A program made the translations under genes and the position numbers. A stretch of DNA of 64,000 nucleotides from Penelope pileata (Eukaryota > Chordata > Aves > Galliformes > Cracidae), in NCBI GenBank assembly GCA_013396635.1, contig WBMW01002327.1:1112369-1176368 (forward strand), in the 5' to 3' direction. A model generated the notes under the pieces. The model did not search any database. It saw only the letters and a list, made by a program, of their open reading frames with translations, and was not told the origin of the DNA. Positions within the stretch are counted from its first letter, which is position 1; each line of letters starts with the position of its first letter. Below, piece by piece: positions 22,106-32,613 of this stretch.

Positions 22106-25100
22106 TCTTGCCTTGGACTGGGCTTCAGCAGACAAAGTCTCCTTCCTCTGGCTCAAATGCCAAGCTGAGGCTCCTCCATGAAGTCATTTGGCAGCTTTCT
22201 GCTTTGTTTTTCTCCCATTTCTTTAAGCTGGGCAGGCAACCCTGCATTGGAGCCCTGGAAGCCTGCAGGAGGAGGCAGGTCCAGGGAACTGGACTGGGGC
22301 AGCGTGACTTGTTATGAAGTGGATCACGACCCTGTCCTCTGCCAGCATGCAAGCCTGCACCCTGGATGAGCCCTGAGGAGCACACAGCCCAGCAGCAAGG
22401 AAACTGCCACCCGCTCTTTAAAAGGACGGTGAAAGACTGAGGTGCTTTACTTAACCACTGCAAAGGTCACCTGCCAGCACGAAAACCGAGTTATAATGAA
22501 AAGTGCCACGTTTGCTGGCCTAGACTGTCAGAGAGCTATTAAAAACAGCAGGGATCTCTTGGCCATCTACTCCACAGCAGGCCAGGCACCCCAGCTAGCT
22601 GCTGGGCACACCGTCTTCAGCTCCAGCTAAATCACTGGACGTAACCTTTAGATGTGACACAAGGTTGAGAGTTCTGTGTGGGCATGAAATGAGGGCTGGG
22701 AGGAACAACAGCACCGAAAAATCCAAATGGCAATTCACAATGGCCCTGGGAAGGCAAAAAACTTCGTCCTTCAGGAGCATACAGGAGGTAGGAACAAAAT
22801 GAATGCAGGCAAAAAAAAAAAACAACAAAACCACAGGGTTTTTTTGTCATACCAGGGGTCTCCTCTGATCCTAAACAGAACTGGAAAACAGACTGAATTG
22901 TGACCTTCTCAAAGAGAACTAGAAGCAACAAAACTCTCTATTGCTGTTTGTCTCATGGCAGCACTGGGATGGAAACTCAGGCCCCACGACGTGGCCACCA
23001 GGCAGAGTTGCCCTGTCCCCAAAGGACTCAGAAAGGGGGGAAAGGGTGTGCCAGACCCCAGACAAACCATTCCCAGCATCCAAGTCTTCACAGGTGGTAG
23101 CACTTCAGTGTGTGGGGTCCCACAATCTTGTTCAAACATTTTTGCAGCTCTCCTTGTGCCTTGAACCCACCTACCATTCACACCTTTGCTTTCATCCTCC
23201 CTGTATGGTTGTTTCCCATTAGGTTCTTTCTTTCCTCAGTCTGAACACTAATCAAGCAACACACAATGCATAGCATGGTACACGTTCTTGTGGCCCCAGA
23301 GACATCATTAGGAGCAGGGTCAGCAGTTGCTCACTATTTAAAAACCCATCCATAATAACAGATTTTCAAAGTGAAGTGATTTGAGACACCTTGATTTGGA
23401 GGATGGATGTTCAAATCAAAAATCCATGAAAGGAGGCAGGTTTTTTTATTATTATTATTAAATGGAAGAAAGTGTTCATCACTTTTTGAAAATAAATAAA
23501 TAAATTGTTCTCAGAAAGTCACTTGCAACTGCTGAAATCTCTGGCCAATAAATACCAATTATCATCCTCATTACTGAGCAAAGGATGACAGGGAAAGGAG
23601 ATCTGGATCAGAGTGTGCAGTGGGGAAAAGCAACCCTCAGCTGTGGAAGCTGCCAACGCCACGTTTCTCCTGGCAGATGTCGTCTCATCCCAAGAGCTGC
23701 CACTGTCACTTTTTGCTGGACTGTTTTTTTCAGCTGTCTAATCCCCAGCTGTGGCAAACGTGCAAGCTCCTGAGAGCAGGCGCTCACAGCTGTGCTGCGG
23801 CTTTGGGTTTCTCCTCCCCTTTGGAGGGGCAGAGCTGTGGGACAAAATGCATTTGTCAAGTCAATTAGGAATTGAGGAGCATCAGTTATTAACTCTATTG
23901 TGCAGGTGGCAGATCTGCTAAATCAGACGCGCTGGGGGTACTATTCAGTGTTCAGCACCCTTAGGGAGAGGAGCAAATCTGCAGCCAAGGACAAGCAGCA
24001 CATTGCATTAAATGTTAAAGGCCACAGCAGACTGAGAGACTTGATTACAGTTATTCTTTAAATACTCCTACAATTACAACACCACCATACAAAATCTTCT
24101 CGAACACTGAACCTTCCAGAAGGGGAGATAAAAACCTCACCCCTCACCTCCATAATGACAACAAAAAGAGAACTGGAACAAGTTTGAAGGAAAAAGAAAA
24201 GTGATGCAAAGGAAAAAAAAAAAAGTACAGACCATATCCACACTGGAAGCTTCCTTGGGGATATCTCCACAGCGATGCTCCAAAGGAGCACAAGCCTCAA
24301 CTAATGTTAAAAGATGGGTTAGAGTCTCAATTGATTTAAGATCGTGAAAAGCACAAATGAAAGAGGTGCTCCCAGTACCAACTGCTATCAAATATCAAAT
24401 GCAGCAGGCACAAAGATGACATTCCAGCCTCACACCTCACAGGCTGTTAACTATGGCAGTATTAAATGTACAGCTGCCCCCCTCTCCAGCCTATCCTCTA
24501 AAAGCTACATGAAGTGACATTCAGCACAGGAAGAGGGAGGCACTGGCTGGAGGCTGTAAACATTACAGCACTTCCCATCCCTTGAGAGATGGATCCAACG
24601 ACATAAAGGTTAGATCCAAGTTCCACCCATAGCAATAGACAGATTTCCAGATGTCTTTATTTGCAGAAACCTCAATTATTTCAACGGGATTTTATCATAA
24701 TGTGAAATCCTATATGCTCCTCACAGAGAACAAAGTAGAAGTCAGGAGACCGTATTTTTTACACAGCCACTCTACAAAATGCTAAGTCCCGCAAAGCTTG
24801 TAATTTGATTCTAAGCAACCTCCTTTGCTCCTGCCAGTTCACATAAGCACAATAAAAGAAGAATTAATGAAGTGCTTTCAATCATCATCTGTATGTAACA
24901 TTCACAATGGCAAATCAAACCCAAAATAGATTCATCATAGTTTCTGGAGGAGAAGCACTGGCTTGAGTTCACTGCAACATATGGTTTTGTGTTATTGCTA
25001 GTTAAAAGTATTGAAACATTCAGCTAAATTGTTTACTTAGATATCTACAAGGAAACAGACTCAACTCCACATGCCACAGGGAATCTGTCACAAGACACTA

Positions 25101-25687
25101 CACAGATCAAGAGAAGCCAAAATGAACCATTGGCCAATACCTGCTGGGCAGAAATGCTCCACACAGCACCTAGGGGCAAAATGGACCACTTGGATCTCAC
25201 ATCCCATAGCGTGAAGCCTGCCAGGGATCATCCTAGCATCCTCCTGGGGAGGTTAAAGCGATGAGGCACTTGAGATCACAAAGGTGGAGGAAGCTCCTTT
25301 GTGTTGAAACAAGCTTCATTTCATTTCATCACATCAGTTGCAAAATATTACTGACACTCTGCTCTCCTGAGACAGTACAGGTATCATAGACTGTTGCTGA
25401 AAAAAGCAGATAAATACCAGAAGCCTGCATTTCATCTCTACTTGAGAGATGAAAACATGTTTGAATTTTGCAAAGATCACTACATTCCTTCCTTTATGGA
25501 TAATATTGTTGTATGAATAAGGAAATAATGCTACAAAACAGTCCCTTGAATTTGTAAGTTGCTTCAGTTTAGTTGAAATGCCTTCTATTCTTTGGCAACA
25601 GTCTTCACCAGATCTATTCAATTTACACAATTTTTTCAAACTATTTGCTGAAAATTAATGATGAATCTCCAGGAAATAAAAATACTG

Positions 25688-25762
25688 TGCCGTGGGGGTT
25701 GGACTCAATGATCTCTCGAGGTCCCTTTCCAACCCCTACAATTCTGTAATTCTGTGACTCTG
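25688..25762 (+). repeat. CR1 LINE 3' tail, sense
   Basis: GGGGTTGGACTCAATGATCT, then AGGTCCCTTTCCAACCCCTA, then ATTCTGTAATTCTGTGA, the canonical CR1 3' terminus with tandem octamer-like repeats. The low divergence suggests a relatively young copy. Confidence 0.85.
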
Positions 25763-26057
25763 TCTAATAGTTAACCAAAATGGTCCAGATTTTAAATTGA
25801 TAACTGTGATCTTTACCCACCCTTTATAAATCCAGAAACTAAAATTCATTTGCCAAAACGAACAGAAGAATAGTTTCAACATGACCATTGTTAAACAAAA
25901 AGGAGTGGCACAACTGAATTACAGAAGTTGCACAGCTGGAGTTTGTGTCAGGCAACTCTCTTTCGTGGCAGCACCACCCTCCATGATCCAATCTGTCACT
26001 CATTTACTTTGGGGCCCCCAAACCAACAGAAGGGGTGACTTCCTTCACTGTACTTAC

Positions 26058-26162
26058 CACTGGCATTTCAAACTGTTCTTTCTATAAATATTCATCCAAA
26101 CCAGCTTTGGCACTCAGGGTCCAGTTGCACTTGTTTTCCCACTTCTATGGTTTGAAATTTCT
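26058..26162 (-). other. Candidate minus-strand exon (105 nt, strong splice sites)
   Basis: On the minus strand, a long pyrimidine tract ending tttcctag precedes 105 nt that end CCAGTG|GTAAGTACAG, an almost ideal donor. All three frames contain stops; the longest open part is about 22 codons. It would therefore be a non-coding or decayed exon. No identity is known and expression is unproven. Confidence 0.25.
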
Positions 26163-26354
26163 CTAGGAAAAAGGAAGAAAAACTTATAAGAAAAAGGGTT
26201 AAAGATAAAAGTAGCACCTGCACATGACCCCACAGCCAACTGCTGCAGCTCTATTGACTTAACAAAGCTGCTCAGGAGAGATGAGTTTGGGACAAAAATA
26301 TTTGAAAAATAGCAGGCATTTCTGAACTACCTTTGGAGATAACAGTCTTCATAA

Positions 26355-26495
26355 AGTATGTCATCAGCCCTCGCTGGCAGCTCTGAAGTCATCTCATGTT
26401 GCAAAGCAACTGACTTTGACAGAAGTTTAACAAGCAGGGAAATACACCTTGGGGCTGCCTATTCCAGCAGAAGTGGTTTGGGCTGAGACCTTGCT
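26355..26495 (+). repeat. 140 bp direct repeat of unknown family, copy B
   Basis: Partner of 15601-15737, in the same orientation 10.7 kb away. Small indels separate the copies outside the identical 42-nt core, so the duplication or insertions are not recent. Flanks are unrelated. Confidence 0.85.
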
Positions 26496-29400
26496 CATAC
26501 CACATCCTGTAGGTGGACTGCCACAGCCCTGAACATGCGCATCTTCTAGGAAACAGCAGTTTTCAAAGCAATAGTTAAGAGTGCTCTAGGTGGAGACAGA
26601 GGCAGCTTGCTCTGCTGCCAAGCAGCCTCCCACAAAGCTTTCGTTGTGCTTGAGGCACCCCTCATGGCCACAGGGTCCCCCTGGCCACACCTTCAGTGAG
26701 GGTTACTGTGCATCGCCTGCTAACAAGCTCTGATCTCATCAGTCACACGAGAAGCAAAGTGACATTCCTGAGCATCACTGTGTCACTTGTCTCCCTACAG
26801 CTAAATAAGGGGTACAGAAGAAGCAGGCTATTTAAAGAAAGCTAGCATAGCTATTTGACATCCTGGAGGAGAGGCACTGCACACATACGCATTCTTGCTC
26901 CCCAAAAACAGGCTTGTAGCTCCACTGCGATGATTTCAGGGCCTTACCAAGGTCTGTTCCCACATGCAGAAGGAACGCAGAGGTGCTACAGGCACAACAC
27001 AAAAGGCCAAGTTCCATCACAGCTAGTTTCAAGTGCCTTGGCCAGATTTGTCTGGGGGGTCAGCAGCAGTGCTGAGACCAAGGCACTGTGTGCTCCATCC
27101 CCTTAGATGGCCCCATCATGTGTTGCTGACTCGCCCCTCTGCCATTAAGGGCACTACGAGGCCCACATCATCATCTCATGACATTTCTACAGGGAGGCTC
27201 CTTCACCTGCTGCCTGGGGACCACCTCTCCAGCTATGGCCAGACAGAGGGAAAGAAAATCCCACTAGGATAAGAGGACATGGAAACACCAGTTGATGCTA
27301 TGGGAGGCAGCAAGCCCACAGACATTGGGCTGGGGACAATGGTGGCCAGAAGGCAGGATCAAAAGGCACAGTCCTGGCTGTTCAGGGCTGCAGCAGCTGG
27401 GCTGCCTCCAGGGAATGCCCTGCCCACACACAGAACCCTCAGATCCCCAAAATGTCACCTCCGCCTCTCCACGCCAATTCTCTGCCACAGCTACTTCACA
27501 GGTAGGAATAAATACATTAAGAAGGGACACAGGATGCTCAGAAACTGAGTGGTTTATGAGAAAGAAAGAGCTCCTCAAAAGCTTGACGCTTCTCTCCTGC
27601 CAGCCCTCCCGGTGCGAGGGCAGACAGAGATGCTCGGAGCTCTGGGAGGAATGCCTTGTATGTCTCACTGCCACTTGCTGGGGGACGCTGACGTCATCTG
27701 GGACAGAATTAGAAAACCTTCAGCAAGAGGGCAACTGGGCACAAGTGCTAAGTCAGCCGTAGGCTATATGTGGCACACCAGTTGCTGCCTCCCCTCCCTC
27801 CCAACCCAGGGCGCATGCACACACACTTCCCCCAGCCCTTCTCGAGCATCTCCCATGCAGGTAAAAGGGCAAACCTACTCTCAGTCTTCCCGTAACCAAA
27901 TCCACTGCATCAGGCTTGTGTTTTCAGACATTCATTCCTTTGCCTGCTCCTCTGAAGCCATCTGACTTCAGCCTGCACTCCTGATACCTCAGCTGCCTTT
28001 GGGCTTGTGTGCCTCCCACCGCACTTGGAAGAGCCCAAAGGTGAATCCTCCCTCCTTCAGCACGCCCATCGGCTCCCTCCAGCCAGCAGAGCCCTGCTGT
28101 TCTTCCTGTAACCCAACCTTAGTGCCAGCCATACGTCACTGCCTCGTTTCCCCCCAGCTGCAAGTCCCATGATGCCAGCCCTGTTTGCTGGTCACATTCC
28201 TGCAGTGACCTCCTCCTGCTTACCCGAGGTCAGGGCAGCCTTTTGTCTTTAAGGGTTTTTGGGAAGACTCATCCCTGTTACAGCATCTTAGACCAAATCC
28301 AACAGAAATGCACAGCTACCTGCCTACATAAACACATCCACAGAGGACCTCATTTGACCAAGACAGCCCCAAACATGCTGACCCAACCATTTATTGTGCA
28401 ACTCTTCCATGAAACTTCCCCAGCTGGTCAGAGTGCTCCACGGCTGCGATGGCCTCAGGTAGGAACCAGCTCTGCTTTCCTGTACTGAAAGCGCCTTGCA
28501 CCGACCAAGCCAAATCACTGGTAGAATAATTAGGTGCCTCGTTGCGCACAGCCAGCATTGCAGCCTGAAGCTGAGATCTTGAGAATTTGCTGGCAGCAGA
28601 TCCCCAGTTTGTTACTTTAAACCTGTAGTGAACCATGGGAGAACCAAAGCAGACAAGCAGTCTGGCCAAGGCAGTGATGTCTCTTACAACCCAGAATCTC
28701 CTGTTTAAGAGAACACAAGAATCAGTGCAGCATCTTGATGTGGAAAAATGCACCTGGTCTCTATCAGCTCAAGAACTGCTGAAGCATGGTGAAATGGATT
28801 ATATATTCCACTCAAATGGTTATCTATTATAGGAACTCTGATAAATACTTAAATGTCTAGTTCCTTTCTGCCTCTGGTTGTGTTCTTGCACTCAAGTAGT
28901 CCCCCTGGCAAAGAGCTGCACAACCTCACTGGTGCAGGAAAAAACATGGTTCCCATGTATTAGTGCTGAATTTCACCAAACCTCCCTTGTTTGGTTTCCA
29001 TGGACATCCCTGTACTTCCTGTGACTCTGGACAGGGGGATCACCTCCCCCTCACTGGCTGAATACAGCAGGTGGTTGTACCTGGGCACAGCTTCAAACCA
29101 TTGCAATCTTTCTCAAAGCTCGACGCTTCCCAAAGGGTACACAGATGCTTGCACCTCTTCCTGCTGTCATTGCAGCCACCCAACCTTCGCTGGAGGAGCA
29201 CAGCAAATGCTTAACAGCAACAGCTGTCAGACAGGAGTTTATCACAGGAAACAAAGGACACGTCAGACAGCTGGAAGGATAAAAGATAAGGGTACGGACC
29301 GGCAGAAATGCTCCAAGAAGAGTCTGAAGTAGGTAGCTGTAAATCCTGCCTGTATTCTCAGTGTTGCACACCTTGACTGAAAGCAAGCTCTTAGAGCCCT

Positions 29401-30414
29401 CCCAATGACCATCTCGAGCAGTGCAAGGCACCCAGAAGGAAACCACTGGCCTGAGCTCTTCTGAACAAACATGCACTGGAAGAAGCAGGCTTTACCTTCC
29501 AACCCCTGTGCAACACCGGGACCAATAAAATGCCACTTGGCCACACTCTTTTGTAGCACGGGTGGTTTGGTGGACACACCTGAAATGTAAGAGGAAAATA
29601 AAGCTCCTTTCTAGACAGTCAAAAAAACAAAGTATTTTTTTAAATTTATTTTTCACTACTGGCAAAATGGGAAGCAAGGTAATTGCATTTTCATGCATTT
29701 TAGACAGCAAAAGGCAAAAACCTCAAAGGGAGCACATGGTGAAACACAGAGCAGAAGCAGCAGCACCCAACCCTTGCATCCAACAACTCTGTAGCTTGCT
29801 CACTCCCCTAACATATGGGAGATACAGCCTCCTCCTCTGGTGCTGGAATTCAAACCAGCATCTCCCTCCTCCAAATGGAGCACCCAGCTCCCTGAGCTAT
29901 ATGAAATCCTCAGGCAGAGCCATCTTAGTTGAGACTGGACCAGAAAGGACTTAAAAGCAATTCCAGAAGGATCACAGCACTCTGGTGCTGCATTTGGTAC
30001 CCATCTCTGTGACCCCAGCCTGAAAAAGCAACATATTTCATTTCAGACGTGTCAGAATGAATCACATCAATGTTCCAGAGTGGAAAAAACTATCTCCCTT
30101 TATTAAGTCAACCAAATCTGGAGACACTGGATGAAGTTTTGAGTTGGCCAATATTGTATCTTTATCAAATTTTTCCAAAACCAGGCAAGCCTCAAGCAAG
30201 TAGACTCCAACCTCAGATTCTGCAAGCAATAACAGCACACACTGAACAGCTTTCTGTCTGCTGGGTTTTCTGGGGTCTGATGAAACCTGAAGCCTGCTCC
30301 CTGTTCATGATGCCACCCCACTGCTGCAGGATTCTCCTGCAGGAGGGAGAGACCCACACACTCCCCAGGAGTCACACACCCGACGGGGCAGATGCCAGCA
30401 ATACCTCACATCCT

Positions 30415-30621
30415 CAGCTGCTGCCGCTCTCCCTTAGAAGTGGATCTGGGCAAATCCCAGCGAGCATGAGGCTGGGGGTTTGCTGAAGTGCTTGTGCTCA
30501 CTGGAAGAGGCTGCTAACAGCAGAGGAGCCCGCCTGCTGTGGCACCTGGCCACAGAGCATAGGGACACGTCTCCACGTCACCTGGAGCTTTACTCCCCAG
30601 GGACAGGCAGGCACACAGCTG
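30415..30621. promoter_or_regulatory. Cluster of four myogenic-type E-boxes upstream of MYL1
   Basis: CAGCTG at 30415-30420, CACCTG at 30543-30548, CACCTG at 30579-30584 and CAGCTG at 30616-30621 lie within 207 bp. They are about 1.75-1.95 kb upstream of the inferred MLC1f start site. MyoD-family factors bind such sites. I recall a reported distal muscle element about 2 kb upstream of the chicken gene, and this cluster is at a matching distance. The enhancer function is inferred. Confidence 0.4.
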
Positions 30622-30822
30622 ACAAGCTCCCAGGGATGTCCTGGGGCACATCCAAGTTTGGCACATCCAGGCAGATGAACCCACAGCATCCTGTCCCAAG
30701 AGCAGAAATGTGTCATGAATCAAATCCCTAACCTAGCAGGTGAAATAAGGACCTGCCACCCTCTCCTTCTCACTTCCCTTCCCACCTGATCAATATACAA
30801 TTATTTTGTGGCAGCTACTTAC

Positions 30823-30928
30823 AAAACTCCTTTTTCTGGCAGCATGACATCCAAGCACGTCTCCCTTCTTAGACTGCACTGTGCAGAGTCAGCATTAAGT
30901 TCACGCTTCATTTTTAGAAGCTTGTCTT
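30823..30928 (-). other. Candidate minus-strand exon, open in one frame
   Basis: The minus strand has donor GTTTT|GTAAGTAG and a weak acceptor ataaag. After two bases, 34 codons are open, including KLLKMKRELNADSAQ and CLDVMLPEKGV. Its entry phase fits the exit phase of the candidate exon at 33767-33860. There is no recognised homologue. The acceptor lacks a good pyrimidine tract. Confidence 0.18.
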
Positions 30929-32242
30929 CTTTATTTTAAAATACGTTTAATGGTGGCTTTCAGGCTTATTTCATTGCAGACCTCAGGTGACTGCAGAAAT
31001 TATTGGACTGCTCACTGATTTTTTCTTGCAATTACTTATAGTTCTCATAGGCATAGAGATGTATGAAAAAAATATTAGATTTCCTACCAGGTTACATCTC
31101 CATGATCCATTTCTGGTGGTGGATTTTGCAAAAGTTTTGTTTGTGCAACATATGTATGAGCATCATACATGAAAGGCTTCTGGGCTCTGAGTTTCTGAAC
31201 ACCTGTGCTAGCAGAGAGCCTCAGGAGGCTGGAGAATGAATGGGATGGGAGAGAGACTGCTGGGCAAGGGAAGGGCAGACAGCAGTCCTGGATCTTTCTG
31301 CAGAAGATCTCGATCACACAGACCAGGGGAAACCATCGGCTTCAAAAGAGTTAGAAGCTGCTTTGTTGTGCTGAAAAGGGGCTGGTGAAAAGAGAAAAGC
31401 TGTGTCTCCTAAGGAGACTTGGTGTGCATGGGAAGCAGGGATGCCCATTAGGAGACAGAGGGGTGGAAGGGTAAACAACAGACAAAGGATGGGCAATCAA
31501 ACAAGCAGACAGTGGAACTGTCTCCTGTGCCTGATGGCTGGTTTCTGATTATAACTATTCTATAACCAGGAAGCCTTCTGAGGGGGAAAATATCATCCAG
31601 CTGATCTCCAGTCTATCAGGAGCTCAGCTAATTTGAAGGAGAGGAAAAAAGATCAAAAGAAAAAATTAAAGGAAGCAATTTTCAATTTTAAAGTGTCTTA
31701 ACGTGATAGAAAGGAACAGTCAGAGCAGCTGAGAAATGCTCAGGGTCTGGAGAGGCGCCTTGGCTGAAGGCACTGCAGTGCTTTCCATATTTGTCAGCTT
31801 TATTTTTAAACACCCCGAGCCTTTGCTTGATCAACACTTCCTTGTAAATGAAGGAAGCAGAGGAGTGCAGGACTCAGGGGAGAGAGGTGAACAAGGTTGG
31901 AAATTGATGATCTTCCCAGTCATGAAAGTCAAAATTCCTGCTTGAAACCAAACCCTCCTGGAGCACTGTGCAGGCATGGGGCAGAAGGGGAGGGAAGGAA
32001 AGAAGATTTATTACTTCAGCAGAGTTGAAATTCTGGTGAGAAAAAAGCACCGCTCAATCCATGCCCCAATGTCAACAGCAGATCTGAAACTGGATTTGTC
32101 ACATTTCCCCTCCACTTTTTGCACAGGGAAAAAAAAAAAAAACCAAAAAAGAAAAAACAGAGGAGGTGGCTGGGGTTTTTAAAGAGGGGGGGGGAAAAGC
32201 ACTGAAGTCCCTTGATCTTATGAAGCCCTGAACTCCTATATT

Positions 32243-32370
32243 CCATTTATAGCCTGAGCTGGAATGACACCCCCCTTGATTAGGGACTGTCCAATCCAGC
32301 TGCATGTGTCAGGATTGTACAAGGCACTAAGTGAAATATATATATGCCCTTATAGAGTTTAGCACATTGG
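32243..32370 (+). promoter_or_regulatory. MYL1: MYL1 promoter 1 (MLC1f)
   Basis: A TATA element (TATATATAT, 32337-32345) lies about 150 bp before the exon 1 ATG, which puts transcription start near 32368. Upstream are CCAAT (32291-32295), two abutting E-boxes CAGCTG (32297-32302) and CATGTG (32303-32308), and a CArG-like CCATTTATAG (32243-32252) resembling the A/T-rich box of muscle light-chain genes. The arrangement fits fast skeletal muscle expression driven by myogenic bHLH and SRF/MEF2-type factors. Binding is inferred. Confidence 0.65.
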
Positions 32371-32493
32371 GTCCACCTCCAGGGTACAGGCTGTAGCTCA
32401 TTCTGACCACCGCTTCTCTCCCAGGAATCACTTTCAGGGGGGTCTTAAGGCTTTTTTGGGGGCACCTTTACTCTCAAGTTTAAGCAACACAAA

Positions 32494-32613
32494 ATGGCAC
32501 CAAAGAAGGACGTAAAGAAACCAGCAGCAGCACCAGCACCTGCACCCGCGCCAGCACCTGCACCAGCGCCCGCTAAACCCAAAGAACCAGCAATTGATCT
32601 CAAGAGCATCAAG
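32494..32613 (+). CDS. MYL1: MYL1 exon 1, MLC1f-specific N-terminal arm (40 residues)
   Basis: The ATG at 32494 opens MAPKKDVKKPAAAPAPAPA, continues the Ala-Pro repeat and ends EPAIDLKSIK before the donor AAG|gtaaat. It is phase 0 at the end. The 5' UTR is about 125 nt from the inferred start. The repeat is coded by mixed GCA/GCC/GCG and CCA/CCT/CCC codons. Confidence 0.96.

Larger units (their letters stand above)
16871..32200. other. LANCL1-MYL1 intergenic region, main part
   Basis: No conserved protein gene was recognised in these 15 kb. The region contains CR1 fragments, T-rich and ATT-rich simple repeats (18576-18618, 23441-23461), the second copy of the 140 bp repeat, an E-box cluster and minus-strand exon-like segments, listed separately. 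The many open frames of 60-138 codons lack recognisable domains. Confidence 0.6.

Noticed and set aside
25334..25639. 101-codon minus-strand open frame after a possible acceptor
   Set aside because: AT-rich, no recognised domain and no convincing donor; kept only as a remark in the antisense finding.
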